Of a stretch of 64,000 bases of DNA, positions 51,463 to 60,430 are shown one piece after another. The stretch spans positions 7,316,001 to 7,380,000 of the forward strand of contig NZ_CP050975.2 of assembly GCF_012273515.2 (NCBI RefSeq), given 5' to 3'. This stretch comes from Streptomyces sp. RPA4-2 (GTDB lineage: Bacteria; Actinomycetota; Actinomycetes; Streptomycetales; Streptomycetaceae). Each line of letters starts with the position of its first letter. The first letter of the stretch is position 1. The notes under the pieces were generated by a model. It worked only from the letters and a program-made list of their open reading frames with translations. It was not told where the DNA came from and did not search any database. Position numbers and translations under genes: made by a program.

Positions 51463-52302
51463 GTGGAAAGCAGCGGCAGTGACGGTCGCCCGCCCTTCGC
51501 CCACCAGCTCCTCAAAGGGCAGAAGGCGCTGGTGACGGGCGCCAACTCCGGTATCGGAAAAGCCACGGCGATCGGCCTCGGGCGGGTGGGCGCCGACGTG
51601 GTGGTGAACTACGTGGCAGGGCGGGACGCCGCGGAGGAGGTGGTGCGCGAGATCGAGTCCTTCGGTGTCCGCGCCTACGCGCACGAGGCGGACGTGTCCC
51701 AGGAGGACCAGGTCGTCGACATGGTGTCGCACATGGTCGGGGAGTTCGGGACCATCGACGTCATGGTCGCGAACGCGGGACTCCAGCGCGATGCCGCCGT
51801 CACCGACATGACCATGGAGCAGTGGCAGAAGGTGCTGGACGTCAATCTGACCGGACAGTTCCTCTGTGCCCGCGAGGCGGCCAAGGAGTTCATGCGCCGG
51901 GGCGTCGTCCCGGAGGTGTCCCGCTCCGCCGGGAAGATCGTCTGCATGAGCTCGGTCCACCAGATCATTCCGTGGTCGGGCCACGTGAACTACGCGTCCT
52001 CGAAGGGCGGGGTGCAGATGCTCATGGCGACCCTCGCGCAGGAGCTCGCCCCGTACCGGATCCGGGTGAACGCCGTTGCCCCGGGAGCGATCCGCACCCC
52101 CATCAACCGCAGCGCCTGGGACACCCCCGAGGCCGAGGCCGACCTGCTCCGGCTCATCCCCTACCGCCGCGTCGGCGACCCGGAGGACATCGCGAACGTC
52201 GTGGCCGTGCTGGCCTCCGACCTCTTCGACTACGTCGTGGGTTCCACGGTCTACGTGGACGGCGGAATGACCCTGTTCCCCGGATTCGCCACGGGCGGCT
52301 GA
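51463..52302 (+). CDS. SDR-family glucose 1-dehydrogenase-like oxidoreductase
   Basis: A 279-residue classical short-chain dehydrogenase. TGANSGIGKATAIGL binds the cofactor, NAG is present, the catalytic Ser (CMSSVHQ) and YASSK supply the Tyr and Lys, and DGGMTLFPGF ends the protein as in glucose 1-dehydrogenases. It would oxidise glucose to gluconolactone. AAGGAGAG precedes the GTG. The next gene is a gluconokinase, so the two form a direct glucose-gluconate-6-phosphogluconate route. Confidence 0.88.
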   Translation: MESSGSDGRPPFAHQLLKGQKALVTGANSGIGKATAIGLGRVGADVVVNYVAGRDAAEEVVREIESFGVRAYAHEADVSQEDQVVDMVSHMVGEFGTIDVMVANAGLQRDAAVTDMTMEQWQKVLDVNLTGQFLCAREAAKEFMRRGVVPEVSRSAGKIVCMSSVHQIIPWSGHVNYASSKGGVQMLMATLAQELAPYRIRVNAVAPGAIRTPINRSAWDTPEAEADLLRLIPYRRVGDPEDIANVVAVLASDLFDYVVGSTVYVDGGMTLFPGFATGG

Positions 52303-52330
52303 CCCGCGCCGCCCTGCGGCCGCCGACAGC

Positions 52331-52357
52331 AGTCATCAGTCATCAGTCATCAGTCAG
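52331..52357. repeat. Seven-base tandem repeat before gluconokinase
   Basis: AGTCATC repeats three times and part of a fourth (52331-52355), just before the GGAGG at 52372 that serves the leader frame of the gluconokinase gene. Confidence 0.85.
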
Positions 52358-52382
52358 TACTCAGCAGTCACCGGAGGGCCAC

Positions 52383-52415
52383 GTGAGCAGCCGGCTGAGA
52401 GCGCGGGGGCCGTGA
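52383..52415 (+). CDS. Ten-codon leader frame overlapping gluconokinase start
   Basis: A GTG at 52383 has GGAGG seven bases upstream and reads VSSRLRARGP before a TGA that overlaps the GTG of the gluconokinase gene. The kinase has no strong ribosome site of its own, so ribosomes may reach it by translating this frame. Whether the peptide matters is unknown. Confidence 0.45.
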   Translation: MSSRLRARGP

Positions 52416-52960
52416 CCGGGCCCGGAGCCCGCAGGCGGCCGCCGATCGTCGTGGTGCTGGGGGTGTCGGGTTCCGGGAAGTCCACCGTCGGCAAGGCGGT
52501 CGCGGAGGAGTTGCGCGTGCCGTTCGTCGAGGGCGACGACGCCCATCCCGCCGCGAACATCGCGAAGATGGCCGCCGGCCACCCGCTGGACGACACCGAC
52601 CGCGCGCCCTGGCTGCGGAGCCTCGCCGCGCGCGTCCGTCGGTCGGCCGAGGCCGGGGAGGGGCTGGTCATCGCCTGTTCGGCGCTCAAGCGCGCATACC
52701 GCGACGAACTCCGGGCGGCCGCCGGCCCCGGGCTCTGGTGTCTCCACCTCGCTCTGGACCGGGACACCGCACGGGACCGTGTGGCACGGCGTACCGGTCA
52801 CTTCATTCCCGCCCGGCTGGTCGACTCCCAGTTCGAGACGCTGGAGCCGCTGGAAGCGGACGAGCCGGGCCTGACCGTCGACGCCACCGCGGCCCTTGCG
52901 GCGAACGTCGCCCTGGTGTCGGCCGCCGTCGGGCACTTCACGGACCGAACGGCCGACTGA
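52412..52960 (+). CDS. gntK: Gluconokinase
   Basis: A 182-residue P-loop kinase that phosphorylates gluconate to 6-phosphogluconate. VLGVSGSGKST is the P-loop; FVEGDDAHPAANIAKMAAGHPLDDTDRAPWL is the substrate-binding segment typical of GntK; CSALKRAYRDELR and the RTGHFIPARLVDSQFETLEP lid follow. Length is normal. It follows an SDR glucose dehydrogenase, supporting a gluconate shunt into the pentose phosphate pathway. Confidence 0.93.
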   Translation: MTGPGARRRPPIVVVLGVSGSGKSTVGKAVAEELRVPFVEGDDAHPAANIAKMAAGHPLDDTDRAPWLRSLAARVRRSAEAGEGLVIACSALKRAYRDELRAAAGPGLWCLHLALDRDTARDRVARRTGHFIPARLVDSQFETLEPLEADEPGLTVDATAALAANVALVSAAVGHFTDRTAD

Positions 52961-53080
52961 CGCGTCGGCACGAACGGTCGACTGACGCGTCGGCACGGCC
53001 GGCCGAAGGGGTCAGGCCGGTCGACTGCCGGATCAGCATGACCGGCGGAGAGGGCAGGCCGGTCGACTGCCGGATCAGCA
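52954..53080. repeat. Two direct-repeat pairs after gluconokinase
   Basis: A 19-base unit CGACTGACGCGTCGGCACG occurs at 52954-52972 (its first part is the gntK end) and 52979-52997. A 26-base exact unit beginning CAGGCCGGTCGACTGCCGG occurs at 53013-53038 and 53055-53080. Both units share the GTCGACTG core. The 257-base gap holds no gene. Confidence 0.85.
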
Positions 53081-53217
53081 ATGCCGGGCGAAGGGGCAGC
53101 CCGGTCGGCCGCGGGGCAGCCCGGTCGGGCCAGGAGACGGCGCTCAAGGCCACGGTGATGTCACTCCGGCCCAGGCCGAGCCCGGCACCGAGGAGGACGG
53201 GCCACGGACCGCGACCG

Positions 53218-53697
53218 CTAAGCCCTCGCCGGCCGAGCGCTGTCGGTCGCGTCCAGCGCGGCCAGGACGTCCGGCATCGGGATCCGTCCGGAGGCCACCA
53301 TCTGCGCGCCGCCGCGGCGCAGGGCGGTGGCGAAGGGCGCGGCCCACAGGTTCTCGTAGACCAGGATGCCGGCGGAGTTGCCCGGTTCCAGGGCGTGGCC
53401 CGCCTCCTCGATGTCGTCCTCGTCCAGCAGCCCGGAGGACACGCCTTCGAAGACGGCGAGGTCCAGAGCCCCGTCACCGGTGAGATCGGCGATCTCCAAG
53501 CCGGTCACCGATCCGTCGTCCTCCTTTCTGACGAACATCAGATCGAGGATTCGGATGAGGCCGCGGTCCACCAGATCGACGAGCAGCGGAAACCCCTCAC
53601 CGGTCATGCGGCTGCCGGGGAACTCGACGACCACGTAGTCGATCGGCCCCATTTCGATGAATTCATCGCGCACGGATTCGCTCACGGCTTCACTCAC
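53218..53697 (-). CDS. DUF6325-family protein
   Basis: A 159-residue cytoplasmic protein. MGPIDYVVVEFPGSRMTGEG, LVDRGLIRILDLMFVRK, GLEIADLTGDG and the EPGNSAGILVYENLWAAPFA segment match the DUF6325 family, found near SHOCT and stress genes in actinobacteria. Function unknown. Among possible starts I favour the GTG at 53697. It is divergent from a membrane protein gene. Confidence 0.85.
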   Translation of the reverse strand: MSEAVSESVRDEFIEMGPIDYVVVEFPGSRMTGEGFPLLVDLVDRGLIRILDLMFVRKEDDGSVTGLEIADLTGDGALDLAVFEGVSSGLLDEDDIEEAGHALEPGNSAGILVYENLWAAPFATALRRGGAQMVASGRIPMPDVLAALDATDSARPARA

Positions 53698-53844
53698 CCC
53701 TGGATGGTCATGGAGTCCCCGGAAATCCCCCTGTTCCCGCAAGCCATTGCAACATCGGACGGAACCGGTCGCACCTCGGTGCGGCATTCACCCGCCGGAC
53801 CCGTCCGGGTCGCCGGATCGGGGCCGCGGGGCTCTCGTGGACCC

Positions 53845-55221
53845 ATGACCAGCAGCGCACCTCCGCCCGATCCGGACCGGCACCCCGCGGCTCAGCCCGG
53901 CGACGGGCCACGGCTCGGGGCGGGGGAACGCACCGAGCTGGACGCACTGCGGCACCGGGTCAGCGCTCTCGAGGGCGCCGGGCCGGCGGTGACCGACCGG
54001 CACCACTGGCTGCGGTCGACGGGTTCGGTCCTGCTGATCCTCCTCGCCTCGCTGCTGTCGCTGCTGGCGGTCGTCGCGGTCTGGGCGGACAGCATCGTGC
54101 GGGACACGGACCGCTACGTCGCCACGGTCGGCCCGCTGGCGCGCGATCCGGCCGTGCAGAAGGCGGTCACCAACCGGGTCACGACCGCGGTCCTGGCCCA
54201 GATCGACGTGGAGAAGCTGGTCAAGGACCTGGAGCGGGCGGCTTCGGAGAAGGGCGCTCCGACGGCGGCGGCCCAACTGCTCGGCGGCCTGACCGGCCCG
54301 ATCACCAGCGGCCTGAAGAGCCTGGTCGGCGACACCGTGGAGCGGGTGGTCTCCAGCAAGGCCTTCGACACCGTCTGGGTGGACGCGAACCGCAGGGCCC
54401 ACGCCGCCCTGGACAAGGCCCTGACGGGGGAGTCCGGAGGCGCGGTGTCCGTCGAGAACGGCCAGGTCGCCATCGACGTGGCACCGCTCGTGAAGCAGGT
54501 GAAGGACCGGCTGGTCAGCGCCGGTCTGCAGCCCGCCGCCCTGATCCCGGCCGTGCACACGGACTTCGTGGTGTTCGCGTCGAAGGACATCGGCAGGGTC
54601 AGGACGTATCTGAGGGTGCTGGAGATCATCGGCAACTGGGTGCCGGTCGTCGCCGTGCTGATCGCCGCCCTGGGGGTGTACCTGGCGGTCAACCGCCGCC
54701 GGGCCCTGATCGGGGCCGCCCTCGGGGTGTTCGCCGCCATGCTGGTGCTCGGTGTCGCGCTCACGGTCATGCGGGCGATCTACCTCGACCATCTGCCCGT
54801 GGGGGCGTCGGAAGCCGCCGCCGCTGCCGTGTTCGACGCGCTGGTCAGGTTCCTGCGGGCGAGCGTACGGGCGGTCGGCGCGCTCGCTCTGGTGACGGCC
54901 GCCGGTGCCTTCCTCGTCGGTCCGTCCCCCGTGGCCGTCCGCATCCGTACGGGCTGCGGCCGGGGAATCGGGGCCGTACGCGACGTCGCCGTGTCGACGG
55001 GACTCCCGCTGGGCGCGGTCGGCCGGTTCGTGCACCGCTTCAAGCGGTGGATCGGCGCCGTGATCCTGGCGGTCGCCGCGATCGTCCTTTTCACCTGGAG
55101 CTACCCGACCACGGCGGTCGTGGTGTGGACACTGGTGATCGTGCTGGCAGCCTTCGCGATCCGCGAGTTCCTCGACACCGGTCCCGTCTCCACCCCGTCC
55201 GCCGGCGCCCACCTCCATTGA
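53845..55221 (+). CDS. Multi-span membrane protein, unknown function
   Basis: A 458-residue protein. A hydrophilic head with a short helical stretch (ELDALRHRVSALEG) precedes a membrane span (about 55-78), a long extracytoplasmic region rich in charged helices (about 80-245), then four further spans (WVPVVAVLIAALGVYLAV, GAALGVFAAMLVLGVALTVM and the last at about 400-440). No named domain is recognised. The open frame extends far upstream but the first credible start is the ATG at 53845, which lacks a ribosome site. Confidence 0.82.
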   Translation: MTSSAPPPDPDRHPAAQPGDGPRLGAGERTELDALRHRVSALEGAGPAVTDRHHWLRSTGSVLLILLASLLSLLAVVAVWADSIVRDTDRYVATVGPLARDPAVQKAVTNRVTTAVLAQIDVEKLVKDLERAASEKGAPTAAAQLLGGLTGPITSGLKSLVGDTVERVVSSKAFDTVWVDANRRAHAALDKALTGESGGAVSVENGQVAIDVAPLVKQVKDRLVSAGLQPAALIPAVHTDFVVFASKDIGRVRTYLRVLEIIGNWVPVVAVLIAALGVYLAVNRRRALIGAALGVFAAMLVLGVALTVMRAIYLDHLPVGASEAAAAAVFDALVRFLRASVRAVGALALVTAAGAFLVGPSPVAVRIRTGCGRGIGAVRDVAVSTGLPLGAVGRFVHRFKRWIGAVILAVAAIVLFTWSYPTTAVVVWTLVIVLAAFAIREFLDTGPVSTPSAGAHLH

Positions 55222-55286
55222 CGCGGTGACCACAGGGCCCGGCAACTCGGCGTGCCGGACTCCGGCAGCTGTCGGATGGTGGGGAC

Positions 55287-56219
55287 ATGCGGACGTCCGA
55301 CGAGCTCAGCGAGGCCGAATTCCGGTCGCTCCACCGACACCTGCGCGCCGTGGCCCCCGGCGCCTCCACACCCCGGGGCTCCCTGGACACGATCACCGAG
55401 GAGCAGGTACTGGCGGCGGTCGCCGAGGTGCGGTCGGGACGTACGATCTCGCTCGCCGCCCCCGTGGAGATTCGTACCGAACCCGACGACGCCGATCCGG
55501 CCGAGCACCGGCTCACCGCTCCGCCCGACGGCAAACCGGCGCCGAGCGGACTGGACTTCGCGCGCGACCGCTTCGCCATGAACGTCCACGGCGATGTGGA
55601 CAGCCACCTCGACGCGCTGTGCCACGTCATCTACGACGGCACCCTGCACGGCGGCATACCCGCGACGGACGCGCTGTCGCCGGACGGATCGAGCGCCCTG
55701 TCCGTCGAACTGGCCCGCGACGGCATCGTCGGACGCGGTGTCCTGCTGGACATCCCCCGGCTGTACGGCCTCTCCTGGCTCGAACCCGGAGCGAACGTGA
55801 CCTGCGACGACCTCATCGCCGCCGAGGCACGACAGGGGATACGGGTGCGCCGGGGCGACATCGTCCTCGTACGGGTCGGCCACCGCAGGCGCCGTGAGGA
55901 GCTGGGCCCGTGGGACGTGGCCCGCGCCCGTGCCGGACTGCACCCGACGGCCCTGGAGTTCCTGGCCTCGCGGCAGGTGGCCGTCCTCGGCAGCGACGGC
56001 AACAACGACACCGCCCCCAGCACGGTCCAGGGGGTCGCGTTCCCGGTGCATGTGCTCGCCGTCCACGCGATGGGGATGCATCTCCTCGACTATCTGCGGT
56101 TCGAGGACCTCGCGCCGATCTGCGCGCGGGAGGGCCGCTGGACGTTCCTCTGCGTGATCGCCCCCCTGCGGCTGCCCGAGGCGACCGGTTCACCCGTCAA
56201 TCCGCTCGCCATCCTGTGA
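55287..56219 (+). CDS. Cyclase-family protein (kynurenine formamidase-like)
   Basis: A 310-residue metal-dependent hydrolase/cyclase. The metal site appears as NVHGDVDSHLDALCHVIYDG, a variant of the family HxGTHxDxPxH motif, and GVAFPVHVLAVHAMGMHLLD supplies the later His/Glu region. Relatives hydrolyse formylkynurenine or cyclise polyketides. It is monocistronic or weakly linked to the following membrane protein. Substrate unknown. Confidence 0.87.
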   Translation: MRTSDELSEAEFRSLHRHLRAVAPGASTPRGSLDTITEEQVLAAVAEVRSGRTISLAAPVEIRTEPDDADPAEHRLTAPPDGKPAPSGLDFARDRFAMNVHGDVDSHLDALCHVIYDGTLHGGIPATDALSPDGSSALSVELARDGIVGRGVLLDIPRLYGLSWLEPGANVTCDDLIAAEARQGIRVRRGDIVLVRVGHRRRREELGPWDVARARAGLHPTALEFLASRQVAVLGSDGNNDTAPSTVQGVAFPVHVLAVHAMGMHLLDYLRFEDLAPICAREGRWTFLCVIAPLRLPEATGSPVNPLAIL

Positions 56220-56370
56220 CGGGGTGACCACGCGCGCCTCACCCGTACGGCGCAACGGTGCTCGCGCCGTGGGGCCGCCGGACGTGGCGGGCCGCACGCT
56301 GGTGGCGCGGTGGCGCGGTGGCGCGGTGGCGCCTCCGGGCGTGAGGAGCAGGCCCGACCCGGGGAGCAGG

Positions 56371-57264
56371 ATGCGCGAAGGCAGAGGATCCGGCTCGCCG
56401 ACGGGCGGCGGGACGAGCGGCCGGCGTGGACGGGCGGAGGGTCTCGGGCCGCGGCTGCTGCGGCTGCGACAGGCCGCCGAGACGCGGTTCCCGGTGATCA
56501 TCCGCGTCACCTCCCACCTGATCGCGGTCAATCTGCTCGACTCCGCGACGCGGTTGGCGGCCCAGGCCTTCCTGACCGCCGTCCCGCTGCTCTTCATGGT
56601 CGCCGCGTTCGCCCCGCAGTCGGTGCGCGAACAGATCCTCGCCTCCCTGGAGGACGTCCTCGGCATCAACGGTGTCGCCGACCAGCAGTTGAAAAAGGTG
56701 TTCGACGCCGACCCCGGAAGCCTGCGGCAGAGCACCGGCGTCGTGAGCGGGCTGATGGTGCTGATCTCCGCCACCGCGTGCAGCCGAGCCATGCAGCGGC
56801 TGTGCCAGCGGGCCTGGCGGAAGCCGAGCGCCGGCACCAGGATCGCGGCCTGGAGATGGCCCGTGTGGATCGCCGCCTGGCTGGCCATGCTGATTCTGCA
56901 GGGCCCCCTGCGGGACGGATTCGGCGTGGGGTTCTGGCTCGGACTCCCGCTGCTGCTGGTCACCGAGGTGGGCGTGTGGTGGTGGACCCAGCACCTGCTG
57001 CTGGCCGCACGCGTCCCCTGGGCCCCGCTGCTGCCCGGCGCGCTCCTCACGGGCGCCGCCGTCACCGCGCTGACGCTGACCGCCAAGCTGTACGTGCCCG
57101 CGGCGCTCAACCGCAGCCTGGACAAGTACGGGTCGCTGGGCGCCGTCTTCACCCTGCTGTCGTGGCTGATCTCGCTCTGCGTCGTCGTGGCCGTCGGTAT
57201 CACCGCCGGAGCGGTGATCGCCCGGGAACCCGCCGTGTCCCGGCACCTCGGCTCACCCGAGTAG
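56371..57264 (+). CDS. YihY/RNase BN-like membrane protein
   Basis: A 297-residue integral membrane protein with six spans of the YihY family (NLLDSATRLAAQAFLTAVPL, LTAKLYVPAALNRSLDKYGS, GAVFTLLSWLISLCVVVAVG). The family was once called RNase BN but is a membrane protein of unknown role. GGGGAG sits close before the ATG at 56371; a longer start at 56224 runs through a run of GGCGCGGT repeats and is less likely. Confidence 0.82.
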   Translation: MREGRGSGSPTGGGTSGRRGRAEGLGPRLLRLRQAAETRFPVIIRVTSHLIAVNLLDSATRLAAQAFLTAVPLLFMVAAFAPQSVREQILASLEDVLGINGVADQQLKKVFDADPGSLRQSTGVVSGLMVLISATACSRAMQRLCQRAWRKPSAGTRIAAWRWPVWIAAWLAMLILQGPLRDGFGVGFWLGLPLLLVTEVGVWWWTQHLLLAARVPWAPLLPGALLTGAAVTALTLTAKLYVPAALNRSLDKYGSLGAVFTLLSWLISLCVVVAVGITAGAVIAREPAVSRHLGSPE

Positions 57265-57300
57265 CCCAACTCGCCGGGACCATCACCCAGGGATACCTTG

Positions 57301-57336
57301 GTCGTCGAGGAAGTCGTCGAGGAAGTCGTCGAGGAA
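57301..57336. repeat. Twelve-base tandem repeat before the GMC gene
   Basis: GTCGTCGAGGAA occurs three times exactly, then degenerates, in the leader of the GMC oxidoreductase gene. Confidence 0.88.
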
Positions 57337-57418
57337 GTTGTCGCGGAACGTGTCGGGTGATCATCCCCTCTCGAGCCGCCCGGCAGGACCGGACCATGTT
57401 CCGAGGACGGTGGCCGGC

Positions 57419-58996
57419 ATGACCGATACGCACTACGACGTCATTGTTGTCGGAACCGGCGCGGGCGGAGGCACCCTCGCCCACCGATTGGCGCCCACCG
57501 GGAAAAGCATCCTCCTTCTCGAAAGGGGCGGCTATCTTCCCCGCGAACGCGACAACTGGGATTCCACCGCGGTCTTCGTCAAAGGGAAATACCGGGCTCC
57601 GGAGTTCTGGTTCGACAAACACGGGGACCCGTTCCCGCCCGAGGTCAACTACTACGTGGGCGGCAACACCAAGTTCTTCGGCGCCGCGCTCTTCCGGCTG
57701 CGCCCCGAGGACTTCGGTGAACTCCGCCACCACGACGGCGTCTCGCCCGCCTGGCCACTGCGCTACGACGAGCTGGAGCCGTACTACACCCAGGCCGAAC
57801 ACCTCTATCGCGTGCACGGCCGGCACGGCGAGGACCCCACGGAGGGCGCGGCAGGCGCCCAGTACGCGTACCCGCCCGTCCAGCACGAGCCGCGGATCCA
57901 GCGGCTCAGCGACGACCTGGAGAAGCAGGGGCTGCACCCCTTCCACCTCCCCATCGGGGTCGACCTCACCCAGGACGAACGGGGCGGCGCCGCGCACGGC
58001 AGCGCCTGCATCCGCTGCGACCGGGTCGACGGCTTTCCCTGCCTGCTCGGCGCGAAGTCCGACGCCCAGGTCATCTGCGTCGATCCCGCCCTCGCCCACG
58101 CCAACGTCGAGCTGGTCACCCACGCGGACGTGCGCCGCCTCGAGACCGACCCGGGCGGCCGGAGCGTCACCAAGGTCGTCGCGGCGATGGGTGACGGATC
58201 CACCGCGGAGTTCCGCGCCGACATCGTGGTCGTCGCCTGCGGGGCGGTCAACTCGGCCGTCCTGTTGCTGCGTTCGGCCGGCGACCGGCATCCGCGGGGC
58301 CTGGCCAACAGCTCCGACGTGGTCGGCCGGCACTACATGCGGCACAACAACCTGGCCCTGATGGCCATTTCCAGGGAACCGAACGACACCACGTTCCAGA
58401 AGACCCTGGCCCTGAACGACTGGTACCTGGGATCCGACGACTGGGACCACCCGCTCGGCGGCATCCAGATGCTCGGCAAGTCCGACTCCGCGCAGATCCA
58501 CGGCGAGGCACCCCGCTGGGCCGGGGCCGTCACCCCCGACATGCCGTTCGAGGTGATCGCGCATCACGCCGTCGACTTCTGGCTGTGCGGAGAGGACCTG
58601 CCCGCCGCCGCCAACCGCGTCACCCTGGACCGGGACGGCGGCATCCACCTCGCCCTCGACGAGAAGAACAACATCGCCGGACTCCAGCGGCTGCGGCACA
58701 AACTCCAGGGCATGCTGGGTCACTTGGGGATGTACGAGCACCACCTGCTGTCCCACAGCATCTACCTGCACAAGGGCATGCCCATCGGTGCCACCGCGCA
58801 CCAGGCGGGCACCGTCCGCTTCGGCACCGACCCCCGCGCCTCGGCCCTCGACGTGCACTGCAAGGCCCACGACCTCGACAACCTCTACGTCGTCGACACG
58901 AGCTTCTTCCCGAGCATCGGAGCGGTCAATCCCTCACTGACCGCCATCGCCAACGCCCTGCGCGTCGGCGACCACATCGCGGAGCGACTGCGGTGA
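57419..58996 (+). CDS. GMC-family FAD-dependent oxidoreductase
   Basis: A 525-residue flavoenzyme of the glucose-methanol-choline family. The dinucleotide fold VIVVGTGAGGGTLAHRLA with LLLERGG binds FAD; VGGNTKFFGAALFRLRPEDF is the second GMC segment; VDTSFFPSIGAVNPSLTAIA with HQAGTVRFG forms the C-terminal active-site region. A CDRVDGFPCLLGAKSDA stretch is typical of long-chain-alcohol/sugar oxidase subgroups. GAGGACGG precedes the ATG at 57419. It overlaps the DUF2252 start, so they are translated together. Confidence 0.92.
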   Translation: MTDTHYDVIVVGTGAGGGTLAHRLAPTGKSILLLERGGYLPRERDNWDSTAVFVKGKYRAPEFWFDKHGDPFPPEVNYYVGGNTKFFGAALFRLRPEDFGELRHHDGVSPAWPLRYDELEPYYTQAEHLYRVHGRHGEDPTEGAAGAQYAYPPVQHEPRIQRLSDDLEKQGLHPFHLPIGVDLTQDERGGAAHGSACIRCDRVDGFPCLLGAKSDAQVICVDPALAHANVELVTHADVRRLETDPGGRSVTKVVAAMGDGSTAEFRADIVVVACGAVNSAVLLLRSAGDRHPRGLANSSDVVGRHYMRHNNLALMAISREPNDTTFQKTLALNDWYLGSDDWDHPLGGIQMLGKSDSAQIHGEAPRWAGAVTPDMPFEVIAHHAVDFWLCGEDLPAAANRVTLDRDGGIHLALDEKNNIAGLQRLRHKLQGMLGHLGMYEHHLLSHSIYLHKGMPIGATAHQAGTVRFGTDPRASALDVHCKAHDLDNLYVVDTSFFPSIGAVNPSLTAIANALRVGDHIAERLR

Positions 58997-60417
58997 ATTC
59001 CCCCTTCACGGCCGACAGCGGCACCCGGCACCGCACACCGCGGGAACGAGCGGCACTCGGCAAGGACGCCCGCTCCCGCGTTCCCCGCTCCAGCCACGCG
59101 GAGTTCGCGCCCATGGCGAAGCGGCCCGACCCGGTGGACGTCATCGAGGCCCAGTCGGCGACGAGGGTGCCCGAGCTCGTACCGATCCGCTACGGCAGGA
59201 TGACCGAGTCGCCGTTCCGCTTCTACCGGGGAGCGGCCGCCGTCATGGCAGGGGACCTCGCCGACACCCCACGGACCGGCATCAGGACACAACTCTGCGG
59301 CGACGCGCACCTGTTGAACTTCCGACTGCTGGCCTCGCCCGAGCGCCGCCTGATGTTCGACATCAACGACTTCGACGAGACGCTGCCCGGCCCCTGGGAA
59401 TGGGACGTCAAAAGGCTCTCCGCCAGCTTCGTCATCGCCGGCCGGGCCAACGGCTTCAGCGCCAAGGAACGGGCCGGCATCGTACGGTCGACGGTGCGGT
59501 CCTACCGCGAGTGGATGCGGCACTTCGCCGAGATGGGCAATCTCCCTGTCTGGTACGCCCAGTTCGACGAGAACTGGGTGTGGACGCACTTCGTCCAGGA
59601 CGTGGGCGCAAGGGCCCGCGACCGCTGGGCGCAGTCGGTGGCCAAGGCACGCACCCGTGACAGCCTCCAGGCCTTCGGCAAACTCACCCACCTCGTCGAC
59701 GGGAAGACACGCATCGCCGCCGGCCCGCCGCTGATCACGCCGTTCGAGGACCTGCTCGCGGACGTGGAACGCGGCGCGCTGGAGAAGCAGATCCGCCGCA
59801 TGATCGAACGGTACGGCCGGAGCCTCCAGGCGGACCGCCGGTTCCTGATGGAGCAGTACCGCCTCGTCGACATGGCCCGCAAGGTGGTCGGGGTCGGCAG
59901 CGTGGGCACCCGCTGCTGGATCGTGCTCCTGCTCGGCCGCGACGACAGGGATCCGCTGCTCCTGCAGGCCAAGGAGGCGGGCGAATCCGTCCTGGCACCC
60001 TTTGTCGGCGCCGGCGCCGGCGGCCACCGGACGCAGGGCGAGCGCGTGATCTCCGGCCAGCGGCTGATGCAGGCCACCAGCGACATCTTCCTCGGCTGGG
60101 AACGGGCCGAGGGTGTCGACGGCGGCCGACGGGACTTCTACATACGGCAGTTGCGTGACTGGAAGGGCATCGCCGAGCCCGGGACGATGGAGCCGGCCGG
60201 GATGCGCGCCTTCGGTGAACTGTGCGGCGCCACGCTGGCCCGCGCGCACGCGAGGTCGGGCGACCGGATCGCCATCGCCGCGTATCTGGGCGCGGGCGAC
60301 GTCTTCGACCGGGCGCTGGTGACGTTCGCCGAGCGGTACGCCGACCAGAACGAGAGGGACCACCAGGCACTCGTGGACGCCGTCCGTACGGGGCGGGTGA
60401 CGGCCGAAGCGGCCTGA
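58993..60417 (+). CDS. DUF2252-family protein
   Basis: A 474-residue protein kinase-like-fold protein. Hallmarks are RMTESPFRFYRGAAAVMAGD, LCGDAHLLNFR and INDFDETLPGPWEWDVKRL, which are typical of DUF2252 and resemble the catalytic loop of APH-type kinases. The substrate is unknown. GTGA overlap with the GMC oxidoreductase stop indicates coupling, and the GH15 gene starts 13 bases downstream, suggesting a shared job in sugar or trehalose/glycogen metabolism. Confidence 0.9.
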   Translation: MNSPFTADSGTRHRTPRERAALGKDARSRVPRSSHAEFAPMAKRPDPVDVIEAQSATRVPELVPIRYGRMTESPFRFYRGAAAVMAGDLADTPRTGIRTQLCGDAHLLNFRLLASPERRLMFDINDFDETLPGPWEWDVKRLSASFVIAGRANGFSAKERAGIVRSTVRSYREWMRHFAEMGNLPVWYAQFDENWVWTHFVQDVGARARDRWAQSVAKARTRDSLQAFGKLTHLVDGKTRIAAGPPLITPFEDLLADVERGALEKQIRRMIERYGRSLQADRRFLMEQYRLVDMARKVVGVGSVGTRCWIVLLLGRDDRDPLLLQAKEAGESVLAPFVGAGAGGHRTQGERVISGQRLMQATSDIFLGWERAEGVDGGRRDFYIRQLRDWKGIAEPGTMEPAGMRAFGELCGATLARAHARSGDRIAIAAYLGAGDVFDRALVTFAERYADQNERDHQALVDAVRTGRVTAEAA

Positions 60418-60430
60418 CAAGGAGACCAGC

